Source of the DNA: SHLQ01 sp033344795
GTDB taxonomy: Bacteria; Actinomycetota; Acidimicrobiia; Acidimicrobiales; SHLQ01
Direction: 5' to 3'
DNA length: 64,000 nt
Assembly: GCA_033344795.1 (NCBI GenBank)
Contig: JAWPMS010000001.1
Coordinates: 1,550,001 to 1,614,000 of the forward strand
Below, piece by piece: positions 35,319-44,545 of the stretch. Made by a program: the position numbers and the translations under genes. The notes below the pieces were generated by a model. That model had not been told where the DNA came from, ran no database searches, and saw nothing but the letters and a program-made list of their open reading frames with translations. The first letter of the stretch is position 1. Each line of letters opens with the position of its first letter.

Positions 35319-36992
35319 TCACTCGGTCACCTCGACGGTCGCGATCCCAGGAGCGCCCGACCGAACCGTGAATTTGGCGACGATCGCGATCGGAGACTTC
35401 TCGTCGGTGACATCGTCCAGGCGGTGAAGTTCCGTCGTCCAGGTGTCGGCAGTGACATGGCATGTCATGAACCCGTTGTCTGGATCGAAGTGTCGAACCT
35501 GTGGGTTGAACTGGATGACCAACGGCGCAAGTGGTCGAAGTTGTGAGGGAAACGAAGAACTGATCGCCGGGGCCATGAATTCGGCAGCGATGATCGGGGT
35601 GCCGGTATCGAAAGGGTCGGCGCGCAGGTCGGCCACGGTCGAGGAGTGAAAGTCACCACTGAGTACCACGAGGTTCTCGCTGCTCTCAGAGAGCGCTCTG
35701 AGCAGGACCTGACGTTCGCCGTGGTAGCCATCCCAGGTGTCGGTGTTCGTTGCTGGCTCGTCACCTGGAAACGCATCGAGTCCATGCATGTAGACCTGGT
35801 TGCCGAGCACACTCCAGGTGGCGGTCGAGGTGCGCACCTCGTCCTCCAGCCACGCCCGTTGCTCGGGCCCCAACATCGAGTGCTGCGGATCGCGAGCGGT
35901 GGGCCCGATCCGCCGGACTCCGTCACCAGCGCCCGGGATGGGCACCGATTCACCGTCGGTGGGTTGGGGGTCTCGGTACTGCCGCCCGTCGAGCATGTGC
36001 AGGTCGACGAGGTCGCCCCACCGAATGGTCCGATGGATTTCGAACCGATCACCCTGTGGTGCGTCGAGTCGCACGGGCATGTTCTCCCACCAGGCCTGGT
36101 GGGCGGCGCGCCGACGAGCAAGAAAGTTCTGTTCATCCTGGCCGTCCTCGGCCGACAGACCTGCGTGGTCGTTGTCGATCTCGTGGTCATCCCAGGTCAC
36201 GATCCACGGCCGGGCTTGGTGATGAGCCTGCAGTGCTGGATCGGACTTGTAGAGGGCGTATCGCTGGCGATAGCCAGCGAGGTCGGTCACCTCGGGTGTC
36301 GTGTGCTGGCGAAGTCCTGCCGATCCGACGACCCCGCCGTTGCCCGGCCCGTACTCATAGATGTAGTCACCCAGCCAAACGAAGAGGTCGAGGTCGGCTT
36401 CGGCGAGATGAGCGTGCGCTGCGTACCCGCCGCTTTCCCAGTTCTGACAGGACGAGAACCCGAGGCGAAGCGGCGCATCGCCAGAGGCTGGCAACGTCCG
36501 GGTGCGAGCGGGCGGCGACTCGTATTCGCCGAGACGGAACCGGTACCAGTACCACGTGTCTGGTTCCAGTCCTTCGACGGTTGCGTGCACGCTGTGATCG
36601 TGGTCGGCGGGGGCGGAGGCCACATCGGAATAGACGAGCGTCGTGAAGGTTTCGTCAGCCGAAACGTCGATCGCCACCTCGACATCGGTGTCGGTGAACG
36701 GTGCGGGGTCGAACGGATCTGTTCGCAGCCGGGTCCACAGCACCACCGAAGAGCTATCGGGGTCACCGGACGCGGTGCCAAGTGTGAAGGGGGCGTCGCC
36801 CACGTACGGCGCCGAGTCGGCGAGCGAAGGAGCGGGTGACGTTGTGGTGGTCGAGGTCTCGATCGAGGTGGACGGCTCGTTTACCTGGGATGTCTGCCCG
36901 GGCTCTGGTTGCCCATCATCGGTCGATGACGTGCAGCCGACGACCGCCGTGCTCAAGCCGGCGGCGAGAAGGGTCCGTCGTGAGATGGTCAC
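35319..36992 (-). CDS. PhoD-like alkaline phosphatase, Tat lipoprotein
   Basis: A 557-residue exported phosphatase. The N-terminus MTISRRTLLAAGLSTAVVGC combines a twin-arginine motif with a lipobox, followed by a Ser/Thr-rich linker. The PhoD catalytic regions follow: FTLGTASGDPDSSSVVLWTR, FSSCQNWESG, FVWLGDYIYEYG, TWDDHEIDNDHAG and VVLSGDFHSSTV. PhoD enzymes use Fe and Ca to hydrolyse phosphodiesters and monoesters, often under phosphate limitation. No Pho-box was identified. It is a single-gene unit. Confidence 0.9.
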   Translation of the reverse strand: MTISRRTLLAAGLSTAVVGCTSSTDDGQPEPGQTSQVNEPSTSIETSTTTTSPAPSLADSAPYVGDAPFTLGTASGDPDSSSVVLWTRLRTDPFDPAPFTDTDVEVAIDVSADETFTTLVYSDVASAPADHDHSVHATVEGLEPDTWYWYRFRLGEYESPPARTRTLPASGDAPLRLGFSSCQNWESGGYAAHAHLAEADLDLFVWLGDYIYEYGPGNGGVVGSAGLRQHTTPEVTDLAGYRQRYALYKSDPALQAHHQARPWIVTWDDHEIDNDHAGLSAEDGQDEQNFLARRRAAHQAWWENMPVRLDAPQGDRFEIHRTIRWGDLVDLHMLDGRQYRDPQPTDGESVPIPGAGDGVRRIGPTARDPQHSMLGPEQRAWLEDEVRTSTATWSVLGNQVYMHGLDAFPGDEPATNTDTWDGYHGERQVLLRALSESSENLVVLSGDFHSSTVADLRADPFDTGTPIIAAEFMAPAISSSFPSQLRPLAPLVIQFNPQVRHFDPDNGFMTCHVTADTWTTELHRLDDVTDEKSPIAIVAKFTVRSGAPGIATVEVTE

Positions 36993-37041
36993 GCCGCATT
37001 CTTAGCATCGGCACAAGCCGACCCACGTGCGAGCAGCGTGG

Positions 37042-37524
37042 TTATGCGGCCTCGTCGTCGCTCTGCCAGCTGTCTTCACCGGGGAGCATCAGGGCTTGTC
37101 CTTGGAAGGTCACCGCCGGTCCACCGGTTCCGTCTGAGGCGGGCTTGGCGACCCAGGAATCGGGGTTGTACGGGTTGCTTCCGTACGGTGCGTATGTTTC
37201 GCGCTTCATACCGCTCGAGAGCAGCAGGTTGAGGTGAAACAGGATGTTCAGAAGCGGAATGAAGTGCAAGACGATCCATCCGCTACCCATGTGGAGATCT
37301 CTCATGCGTCGCAAGATGGTGATGAGGCCGAAGACGAAGTTGCCCACGTAGATGAATGCGAATAGCGAAAGGCGTTGTGTCGAGTATGAGAACTCCTGTG
37401 TGATGGCATCAACCTGTAGTTCCAGAAGAATCGTGACCGCAAAGAAGTTGACCACGTACATGACGATCATGATGGCCAGGTATTCGAGTCGGCCCGCCGG
37501 GGTGGTCGTGGTGAAAAAGCGCAT
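37042..37524 (-). CDS. DUF805-type membrane protein
   Basis: A 160-residue protein with about four membrane segments. RRMRDLHMGSGWIVLHFIPLLN matches the DUF805 signature (usually RRLHDxGxSGWW), and a YGSNPYNP tail follows the last segment. Function unknown. The ATG at 37524 is preceded by GGAG at good spacing. A longer in-frame reading to 38088 runs antisense-free but out of frame through the CcdA-like gene and lacks family features, so I reject it. Confidence 0.75.
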   Translation of the reverse strand: MRFFTTTTPAGRLEYLAIMIVMYVVNFFAVTILLELQVDAITQEFSYSTQRLSLFAFIYVGNFVFGLITILRRMRDLHMGSGWIVLHFIPLLNILFHLNLLLSSGMKRETYAPYGSNPYNPDSWVAKPASDGTGGPAVTFQGQALMLPGEDSWQSDDEAA

Positions 37525-37643
37525 TCTGGACTCCAGGTCTGAGGTGCTACCTAGTTCCGTCGAGCGTTCCGTGACTCGGATTGAGACTTCCTCGCTCAAA
37601 TGGTCCGAACGACCCACATGCCCAACAGGACCACTTCGGAGGC

Positions 37644-38237
37644 CTAGAACGTGCTCCTTCGAGCCAACTCCGATGCAAGGTCGTCGAAGAGTGTCGTGAT
37701 GAACAGCACCCCAACCAACATCAAGAGAAGGGCACCGACCGCCACGATGCCACGATGCTCCAAACGTCGTGTGAGCTGGGGCCACACCACTCCAATCGCC
37801 GCGATCAGGATGAACGGCAGGAACTGTCCGAGAAGAAACGCGACGGTACCGCCGATGTGCTGGAAGGGTTCGGTGCGCGACCCGTTGAGAATCTCGCCCA
37901 ACTCGGGCCCGACACATGGAATCCAGGTCCAGGCGGCAGCAAGACCGGCGATGGTTGCCACCGCCGCATCGTAGATTCCCGTGTCCTTGCGCCACGCAAG
38001 ACCCGCTCCCGCGACGATCGCCACACCCAAAACCACTTGGACACCGCCTTGCGGTGTGGAGAACCACCAGCCGGCGAAGCGAAGCCACGCGACCAGGATG
38101 GCGGCCGCGATGAACGCCGCGACGACCAGTGGAGTCCGACGGCGGCCGAATACCAGCACGGCAATTCCGGGGATGAGCAGGACCCAGCTGCAGGGAAGCC
38201 GAAGGCTTTCGATCCCTTCGAGGAACGAACCGATCAC
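37644..38237 (-). CDS. CcdA-like thiol-disulfide transport membrane protein
   Basis: A 197-residue protein with about six membrane segments. Two cysteines sit where CcdA/DsbD-beta proteins carry them: LPCSWVLLIPG in the first segment and WTWIPCVGPELGEIL in the fourth. It should carry reducing power across the membrane to the thioredoxin-like protein encoded upstream. The start is a GTG one base after that gene's stop codon, so the pair is an operon. Typical use is cytochrome c maturation or general extracytoplasmic thiol reduction. Confidence 0.82.
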   Translation of the reverse strand: MIGSFLEGIESLRLPCSWVLLIPGIAVLVFGRRRTPLVVAAFIAAAILVAWLRFAGWWFSTPQGGVQVVLGVAIVAGAGLAWRKDTGIYDAAVATIAGLAAAWTWIPCVGPELGEILNGSRTEPFQHIGGTVAFLLGQFLPFILIAAIGVVWPQLTRRLEHRGIVAVGALLLMLVGVLFITTLFDDLASELARRSTF

Positions 38238-38238
38238 A

Positions 38239-38907
38239 TCACGCCGGGGGGTTCTCGATCAACCAGTTGACGGTCTGGCTCAGCTCTTCGTACTTGCCCT
38301 CACCAATGTGGTCGTATCGAACGTCGCCGTTTTGATCGATCACGAATGTACGGGGCCAGAATCGACGACCGCCGGGTTGCCAGGCGCGAAAGTTCGTCTT
38401 CTCCGTATCGAGTGCCACTGGCCAGGTCACGCCCAGGTCGACGATTGCATTTTCGATGTTGGCTACCTCGGCCTCGAAGCTGAACTCCGGTGCGTGCACG
38501 CCAACGATTTCGAAGTCGTCGCGGCTCGTGCTCGCATAGAGCTCTTGGGTGTGAGGGATTCTCGCCTTGCAGTTGTGGCATCCGAAGGTCCACATCTCGA
38601 CGAGCACGACCTTGCCATCGAGATCCGAGAGATCGGTGATGTCGGTGTTCAACCAACCGTCGAGATCGACGAGGTCTCTGCGGGGTCCGAGGTTTTCCGG
38701 TTCTTCAGCGAGCGTGGGCGGTGTCGTCGGCGCAACAGCATCATCGGCGGCGGCTGGCGCATCATCCGATCCCGATGCTGCGGCATCGTCCGCTCCTGAG
38801 CCGGCGACCACCTCGTCAGCAGCGTCGTCGCCGCCACCAAAGGCCACCACGGCGAGAACCACGAGGCCCGCTACGAGAACCAGTCCAGCAAACAGTCGAG
38901 TGGCCAT
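38239..38907 (-). CDS. TlpA-like membrane-anchored thioredoxin
   Basis: A 222-residue protein with an N-terminal signal anchor (about 5-24), an Ala/Asp-rich linker, and an extracytoplasmic thioredoxin-fold domain (about 85-222) with redox motif FGCHNC. The segments VHAPEFSFEAEVANIENAI and WPRTFVIDQNGDVRYDHIGEG are typical of DipZ/TlpA-type proteins. It probably receives electrons from the CcdA-like protein encoded just downstream. I chose the ATG at 38907 because it places the hydrophobic anchor at the start. Confidence 0.85.
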   Translation of the reverse strand: MATRLFAGLVLVAGLVVLAVVAFGGGDDAADEVVAGSGADDAAASGSDDAPAAADDAVAPTTPPTLAEEPENLGPRRDLVDLDGWLNTDITDLSDLDGKVVLVEMWTFGCHNCKARIPHTQELYASTSRDDFEIVGVHAPEFSFEAEVANIENAIVDLGVTWPVALDTEKTNFRAWQPGGRRFWPRTFVIDQNGDVRYDHIGEGKYEELSQTVNWLIENPPA

Positions 38908-39004
38908 GTCTCGATCGTAAACGTGAAGAGACCCGATGATCATTCCGCACGTACGACGTTTCGCGCTTGTTCAGAAGAGGGGTATCAGCGATAGCGTCGC
39001 CTTC

Positions 39005-39568
39005 GTGATTCTGAGCGACCGAACCATCCGCGAACATCTTGGAGCCGGCACCATCGCCATCGATCCCCTCGACTCGACCGCGGTCCAGCCTTCTTCGGTC
39101 GATGTGCGGCTCGATCATCGTTTCTTGGTCTTTCGCAATCACACCCGCGGCTTGATCGATGTGAAGCAGGATCTCACCGATCTCACCGAGTCGGTCGAAG
39201 CATCCGATGAAGATCCGTTCATCTTGCACCCCGGTGAGTTCGTGCTCGGCTCCACGCTCGAACGAATCGCTCTTCCAGACGATCTCGTGGCGCGCCTGGA
39301 AGGAAAGTCCAGCCTTGGGCGACTGGGTTTGCTGATCCACTCGACGGCAGGGTTCATCGACGCGGGGTGGGATGGCCAGATCACCCTTGAACTCTCCAAT
39401 GTCGCGAGCCTGCCGATCACCTTGTACCCGGGGATGAAGGTGGGTCAGGTCAGCTTCATGCAGATGACGACGGTCGCGGACAATCCCTACGGTTCCGGCA
39501 TCATTGGCTCGAAGTATCAAGGCCAGGTCGGGCCTCGACCGAGTCAGTATTGGAAGAACTTCGAGTGA
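39005..39568 (+). CDS. dcd: dCTP deaminase, possibly dUMP-forming
   Basis: A 187-residue enzyme of the dCTP deaminase/dUTPase family. It contains QPSSVDVRLDHRFLVF, LEGKSSLGRLGLLIHSTAGFIDAGW and ITLELSNVASLPI, including the catalytic Glu. The last segment is close to the mycobacterial enzyme, which both deaminates dCTP and removes pyrophosphate to give dUMP. Bifunctionality is therefore likely but not proven. The GTG at 39005 gives the family N-terminus. The downstream MFS gene starts within its stop codon. Confidence 0.92.
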   Translation: MILSDRTIREHLGAGTIAIDPLDSTAVQPSSVDVRLDHRFLVFRNHTRGLIDVKQDLTDLTESVEASDEDPFILHPGEFVLGSTLERIALPDDLVARLEGKSSLGRLGLLIHSTAGFIDAGWDGQITLELSNVASLPITLYPGMKVGQVSFMQMTTVADNPYGSGIIGSKYQGQVGPRPSQYWKNFE

Positions 39569-40788
39569 GGACCCGCCCATATGATCCCGCTCGTGTGTTC
39601 GTGCGTGGATTTGGCCTCAACGAAGGCATCGAGTGGGGATTCTGGCTCGCCCTCACCGTGTTTTGGATCATCGAGCTCGGCCTTGGACCCTTGCAGTTGG
39701 TGTTCCTGGGGATAGCTCTCGAGACGACCGTTCTGTTGTCGGAGACGCCCACCGGAGTCGTCGCCGATCTTCACTCACGAAAGCGTTCGGTGCTCATCGC
39801 CCAGGTTCTGATGGGTATCTCGTTCATCTGGTCTGTCGCGAGCACCAACTATTGGGTCATTCTTCCCGCGCAGATTCTGGTCGGTTTCGGATGGACCTTT
39901 CGGAGCGGCGCAGATACGGCCTGGGTCACCGACGAACTGAAGGGGCTTGGTGAATTCGATGACGATGATGTCGAGCACCTACTTCTCCGCAAACACCGGT
40001 TCGGTATCCTCGTTGCGATCTTCAGCCTGATGTTCACGATGATCGTTGGGACTCTGACATCCGTTCGTTGGGTCGCAGCGATCCTCGGCATGCTCTACAT
40101 CGCGATGGCGTTCTACTTTCAGCGGAACATGCGGGAGGACCACTTCACTCCCGGTCATGAAGAGGATCGCGGTTTCGTCGAGACGCTCAGGAAGGGCGTC
40201 GGCGTGGTCTCGGGGCGTCCACGGTTGCGGGTTCTCGTTGTCGTCATCTTGCTGGTCGACTTCGGCGCAGAGGCCTTCGACCGTTTGGGCTACAAACACT
40301 TCCTCGACAGCGCTGAGGTCTCGGACGATTCACTCGTCGTGCTCGGCCTGCTCTTCCTCATCTTGGCCTTCGCCGGTTTGGCGGTGAACGCTGCATCGTC
40401 GCGTGTGCTTTCTCGTGGGCATGGCGTTGCTCGGCTCACCGTTGTGTTGCTCGCGGTTGCGGCAATCGGTGGCTTCATCGCATCGATCACGAGCATCGTG
40501 GTGGTCATCGCGTTTGGTTACTTGCTGCAGGACAGTGTCAGAGAGGCCCTCTGGCCAGTGCTCGAAGGTTGGGCGAATCGAGATGCGCCCAGCGAAGTGC
40601 GAGCCACGGTGCATTCGTTGATGGGACAGACGACATCGATGGGTGAGTTGGTCGGGGGGATCGCGCTGGGCACGGTCGCTGAGCTGGTCACGATCCCGGT
40701 GGCGCTCACGGTCGCCGCACTGTTCTTTGCTGCGGCTGCCGCCGTCGCAACACGCGGCATCGCGCCACGTACACACCAGCCCGCCTAA
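39565..40788 (+). CDS. MFS transporter
   Basis: A 407-residue major facilitator protein with about 12 membrane segments. The first inter-helix loop TGVVADLHSRKRSV corresponds to the MFS signature. The closest general resemblance is to uncharacterised actinobacterial MFS exporters. The substrate is unknown. A GTG at 39565 overlaps the dcd stop codon, so translation may be coupled. A 44-base palindrome follows the gene. Confidence 0.85.
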   Translation: MRTRPYDPARVFVRGFGLNEGIEWGFWLALTVFWIIELGLGPLQLVFLGIALETTVLLSETPTGVVADLHSRKRSVLIAQVLMGISFIWSVASTNYWVILPAQILVGFGWTFRSGADTAWVTDELKGLGEFDDDDVEHLLLRKHRFGILVAIFSLMFTMIVGTLTSVRWVAAILGMLYIAMAFYFQRNMREDHFTPGHEEDRGFVETLRKGVGVVSGRPRLRVLVVVILLVDFGAEAFDRLGYKHFLDSAEVSDDSLVVLGLLFLILAFAGLAVNAASSRVLSRGHGVARLTVVLLAVAAIGGFIASITSIVVVIAFGYLLQDSVREALWPVLEGWANRDAPSEVRATVHSLMGQTTSMGELVGGIALGTVAELVTIPVALTVAALFFAAAAAVATRGIAPRTHQPA

Positions 40789-40801
40789 CTCTTCAAGACG
40801 G

Positions 40802-40845
40802 CAAGGGGTCTGACCCCTTTTTTCAAAAAGGGGTCAGACCCCTTG
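40802..40845. repeat. REP-like palindrome pair, remote copy
   Basis: Two GGGGTC-type palindromes are arranged head to head as perfect 21-bp inverted arms (40802-40822 and 40825-40845) around a two-base loop. It is the same unit that brackets the RAYT gene 15 kb away. It lies between convergent genes and, with T-runs in the stem, could also end transcription. Confidence 0.9.
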
Positions 40846-40894
40846 TTTCGGACGGTGGTTCACAACGGGGTGCGGCGAACCACTCGACGTCCGG

Positions 40895-43171
40895 CTACGC
40901 GTCTTCGGCTGGGGCGGGCGAATCGGGGGCGCTCGAGGTAAGCGCCACCGGTGATTCGATCAAGACCGTTGGCGAAAGCGCCACCTGCTTGGCGATCTCG
41001 TCGCCTCGTTCGAGTGCTTCGAGCATGTGGATCGCGATATCAGCGACCTTCACCTCATCCTCGTCGATGCCCTGACCCTTGACCCCGTCATCGATCATCA
41101 CGTAACAGAACGGGCAAGCCGTGGCGATCCGACTCGCCCCGGTGGCGACGAGCTGTTCGGAACGTTCGACATTGACATCGGTTCCGGTGGTCTCCTCCAT
41201 CCAGAAGCGACCGCCGCCAGCGCCACAGCACATGCTCTTGGTGCCATTGCGCTCGGCCTCCAGAACCTCGACACCGCCGAGCGAACCGATGACCTTGCGT
41301 GGTGCCATGTAGATGTCGTTATGGCGACCGAGGTAGCAGGCGTCGTGGTACACGATCCGTTCTTCGAGCGATGCGTTGCGCATGTCGAGGTCGCCCTCCT
41401 CGATCAGTTGCTCGAGGAACTCGCTGTGATGGATGACCTCGTAGTGACCACCGAGCTGTGGGTACTCGTTGCTCAGCGTGTTGAAGCAATGTGGACATTG
41501 GGTGATGATCTTCTTCACGCCCATCGCATCGAGGGTCTCGATGTTCTGCATCGCGAGCATCTGGAAGATGTACTCGTTGCCCGTGCGACGAGCTGAATCA
41601 CCGGTGCAATTCTCGGCTGGACCAAGAATTGCGTAACTCACGCCCGCTCGGTTCATGAGCTTCGAGAGTGCTTGGCTCACCTTCTTGTTCTTGTCATCGA
41701 ACGAACCAGCGCAGCCGACCCAATAGAGGTACTCGGCTTCGAGTGGTTCGCCGCCGGCCAGGACTTGGACCGAGTCATCGACCACCCAGTCGGCTCGTTC
41801 GCTCTGGCTCATCGCCCACGGATTCATCTGGTTTTCCATGCCGCGGTAGGCGTTGCCGAGCTCGGTGGGGAAGTCCGATTCCATGAGCGAGAGGTAACGA
41901 CGCATGTCGAGGATCTTGTCGAGGATCTCGATGTTGACCGGGCAGATCTCGTCGCAGGCGCGACACGACGTGCAGGCCCACAGTTCCTCAGGCGTGACCC
42001 GGTCGAACATCCAGTTCGATGGGACCGTGATCTCGGCGTCGACGCCGATGGGAGGGGAAACCTGCGGGGTCCCTGTGGCCGCCATGACCTCGCCCACCTT
42101 GAGCACGATCTCGCGCGGGTCGAGTGGCTTGCCGGTCGCGTTGGCTGGGCAGACGCTCGTGCAGCGGCCACACATCGTGCACGAATCCGTGTCGAGCAGT
42201 TGTTTCCAGGTGAAGTCCTCGATCGTCGATGCGCCGAAGGTCTCGAGTTCGGTCTCCATCAGGTTCGGCATTGCCTTCATGGCGCCCTTTGGACGGTCCT
42301 TGTCCTTGAGGTACATGTTGAGCGGAGACGTGAAGATGTGGCGAAGCATCGTGATCGGCAGAAGGATCAGAAAGCCGACGAAGGTGAGCACGTGGCCAAT
42401 CCACCAGGCCTGGTGCCATCCAGCGAGCGAATCGTTGTCCTCCACCAGTGTTGCCAACGGGTAGCCGATGAACGACCACTGCTCGTAGTCAGGCATGTCA
42501 TTGAGCGCGATGCGGAACATCTCCGCTCCAAAGCCCGTGACGGCGATTGCGAGGAATGTCCCGAGAATGACCGCATGTTCTGGCTTGCTCTTGACCCTGA
42601 TGCGGTATGGACGCATCGCCCGCGGCCCGTACCTGCGAAGGATCGCCCAGACGATGGAGATCGTGAAGATCAGTCCTGCGAGGTCGCCGACCATGGCGTA
42701 GCCCTTGTAGGTGCCGCCATGGAGGAACTTGAGCGCCGTGGGCATCTGATGGTCGATTTCGAGCACCGTGGTGACACCGAGCAGCACCACGAAGCTGAAG
42801 TACATCATCGAATGCATGACACCGGCAGCAGGCTCGCGAAGGAGCGTCCGCATGTACACGCCTGACCGGAAGTCCTTCAGACGATTCTTTGCGTTCTTGG
42901 AGGTGGTCGCTCGGTTGTCCGGCCCGCCGCGCTGCCAGTTCTTGATCCGAAGTGAGAACACCCACGCTCCGTACACGATCATGACCGGCAGCAACGTGTA
43001 GAACGCCAGGCGAATCGAGTCGGGGATGTTTGCGAACACCGTCCGATGGATTTCGCTCTCGGACTTGAAGGCGAAGGCTTCGGCAGCGAGGCCCGAAAGG
43101 GCGGTGAACGTGGCGACAGCTATGCCGATTCCGAGCACGAGACGCTGCGGAGAGACGCGCGAGGTTTTCAT
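40895..43171 (-). CDS. Membrane Fe-S oxidoreductase, EtfD-like (heterodisulfide reductase-related)
   Basis: A 758-residue fusion. The N-terminal NarI-like membrane part (about 1-300) has about six segments with paired histidines for heme. A dicluster ferredoxin domain follows (CTMCGRCTSVCP and CTSCRACDEICP), then two cysteine-rich CCG domains (WVGCAGSFD, CCGAGGGRFW). This matches the mycobacterial EtfD-type membrane protein that takes electrons from electron-transfer flavoprotein during fatty-acid oxidation and reduces the quinone pool. It is a single gene, convergent with the MFS gene. Confidence 0.88.
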   Translation of the reverse strand: MKTSRVSPQRLVLGIGIAVATFTALSGLAAEAFAFKSESEIHRTVFANIPDSIRLAFYTLLPVMIVYGAWVFSLRIKNWQRGGPDNRATTSKNAKNRLKDFRSGVYMRTLLREPAAGVMHSMMYFSFVVLLGVTTVLEIDHQMPTALKFLHGGTYKGYAMVGDLAGLIFTISIVWAILRRYGPRAMRPYRIRVKSKPEHAVILGTFLAIAVTGFGAEMFRIALNDMPDYEQWSFIGYPLATLVEDNDSLAGWHQAWWIGHVLTFVGFLILLPITMLRHIFTSPLNMYLKDKDRPKGAMKAMPNLMETELETFGASTIEDFTWKQLLDTDSCTMCGRCTSVCPANATGKPLDPREIVLKVGEVMAATGTPQVSPPIGVDAEITVPSNWMFDRVTPEELWACTSCRACDEICPVNIEILDKILDMRRYLSLMESDFPTELGNAYRGMENQMNPWAMSQSERADWVVDDSVQVLAGGEPLEAEYLYWVGCAGSFDDKNKKVSQALSKLMNRAGVSYAILGPAENCTGDSARRTGNEYIFQMLAMQNIETLDAMGVKKIITQCPHCFNTLSNEYPQLGGHYEVIHHSEFLEQLIEEGDLDMRNASLEERIVYHDACYLGRHNDIYMAPRKVIGSLGGVEVLEAERNGTKSMCCGAGGGRFWMEETTGTDVNVERSEQLVATGASRIATACPFCYVMIDDGVKGQGIDEDEVKVADIAIHMLEALERGDEIAKQVALSPTVLIESPVALTSSAPDSPAPAEDA

Positions 43172-43210
43172 GGGTCCGAATCTACTTCCTACCTGTCGGT
43201 AGGCGTGTAC

Positions 43211-44545
43211 TCAGCCGCCCAGGAACTGCTCGATCTGCCAGAGCACTTGATCCCACGCCTCTGCGGGGTCCTGATCACCGGCCTCCACGCGGTTCATTGC
43301 ACTGACGAACTGCTCGATCGCGATGCGTCGTAGGGGATCGGCAAGTTCTGTCGGACGTCGTTCGGCAGTGGAAGCAAAGATCGTCCCGATTTCGGTATCG
43401 CCAAAGAACGAATCCGAGTACGAGGTGATCGTCGGGCGGTCGTAGAGAATCGACGCGGAGGGGAAGGGGCCAGAACCGTTCGAGAACACATCCTCTTGGA
43501 TTGTCGGGTTGGCGAGGTACGAGATCAGATCGAACGCGAGCTCGGGGTGTTCGGAGTCTCTCGACAACCCGAGATGAATGCCGCCCGAACTCGCGCCGGC
43601 ATCCCCGGGCAGTTCGACGATCGTCCAGCTGCCAGAGGTGTCGGGCGCTGCAGCTGCGATGTCTCGAAGTTCGGAGTACTGAGCGAGGACGGCGGCGAAC
43701 CCGTCGGATCGAAGCTCTTTGTGCCAGCTCTCGCCGTCCTTGTCCAGATTGCGTGCGATGCGGCCGATCTCGGTTTCCGCGTCGCACTCGTTTCCGTGCA
43801 GCGGTGGGGAGCCGATGGCGATCATTGCCAGATCCCATGCCTGCTCGAGCGTCTGGCGGTCCTCGGGGATGAGTGTTCCGGTCTCGTCGATGAACGACAA
43901 GCGGTTCTGCGACAACATCGCGGCAAAGAGTTCATCGCCGTCCGGTAGGAACGCCACACCCGTGCTGTCGGAGAACGCGTCGCCAGCGAGAAGGACGTCG
44001 CACCACGTGTCGGCCGTTTCGAGCTGTTCGACCAACGACGCATCAACGAGGTCGGTGCGGATCACGAGAGATGTGCTGTCCACATCGAGGGGGAGTCCAA
44101 TGAGTCGTCCGTCGCTTCCGATCCCCTCGTTCCACCGAGACTCGAGATAGCTGTACGCGGCCAGATCGACGCCAAACGTTGTCAGGTCGAGGAACAGTTC
44201 GGATCGCTCTCGGATGTCGGGCCCAAACGTCGCATCGAAACCGACGATGTCGAAGGCGCCTCCGGCTCCTGCATCGTCGAGGACCGACCGATGGTGGTCA
44301 TCGATGCTCCGCACGACGATCTCCACACGCGCGGTGGGGTGTTCTCGTTCCCAATCGGCGATGGCTCGCTCGAGGCCCCGGATTCGCGGGGTCGCAAGTC
44401 GGATGACCGACTCGCTGGCGACATCGGCATCGTCGTTTGCGTATGCGAGCGAATCAGGCGCGAGGTCGCCACAGGCGACTGCGATCATTGCGACGCACAA
44501 CATCGCGCCGATGAGTCGGACGAGGATTCGGACTCGAAGCTTCAT
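43211..44545 (-). CDS. Solute-binding lipoprotein coupled to a GGDEF-EAL receptor
   Basis: A 444-residue extracellular solute-binding protein of ABC family 1 type (sugar-binding-like). It has a lipoprotein signal ending AMIAVAC and a two-lobed binding fold with IVGFDATFGPDIRE, LIGLPLDVDSTSLVIRTD and a C-terminal AEAWDQVLWQIEQFL. No permease or ATPase gene accompanies it. Its start overlaps the stop codon of the upstream membrane GGDEF-EAL gene by four bases. This suggests it senses a ligand for that protein rather than feeding a transporter. Ligand unknown, perhaps an oligosaccharide. Confidence 0.82.
   Translation of the reverse strand: MKLRVRILVRLIGAMLCVAMIAVACGDLAPDSLAYANDDADVASESVIRLATPRIRGLERAIADWEREHPTARVEIVVRSIDDHHRSVLDDAGAGGAFDIVGFDATFGPDIRERSELFLDLTTFGVDLAAYSYLESRWNEGIGSDGRLIGLPLDVDSTSLVIRTDLVDASLVEQLETADTWCDVLLAGDAFSDSTGVAFLPDGDELFAAMLSQNRLSFIDETGTLIPEDRQTLEQAWDLAMIAIGSPPLHGNECDAETEIGRIARNLDKDGESWHKELRSDGFAAVLAQYSELRDIAAAAPDTSGSWTIVELPGDAGASSGGIHLGLSRDSEHPELAFDLISYLANPTIQEDVFSNGSGPFPSASILYDRPTITSYSDSFFGDTEIGTIFASTAERRPTELADPLRRIAIEQFVSAMNRVEAGDQDPAEAWDQVLWQIEQFLGG

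Noticed and set aside
35646..36839. Forward open frame opposite phoD
   Set aside because: No domain recognisable; PhoD motifs lie on the other strand across the same region.
37525..38088. N-terminal extension of the DUF805 gene
   Set aside because: The extension overlaps the CcdA-like gene in another frame and lacks DUF805 sequence; an ATG with a good GGAG site lies at 37524.
41672..42865. Forward open frame opposite the EtfD-like gene
   Set aside because: Antisense shadow rich in His, Arg and Asp, with no membrane or domain pattern.
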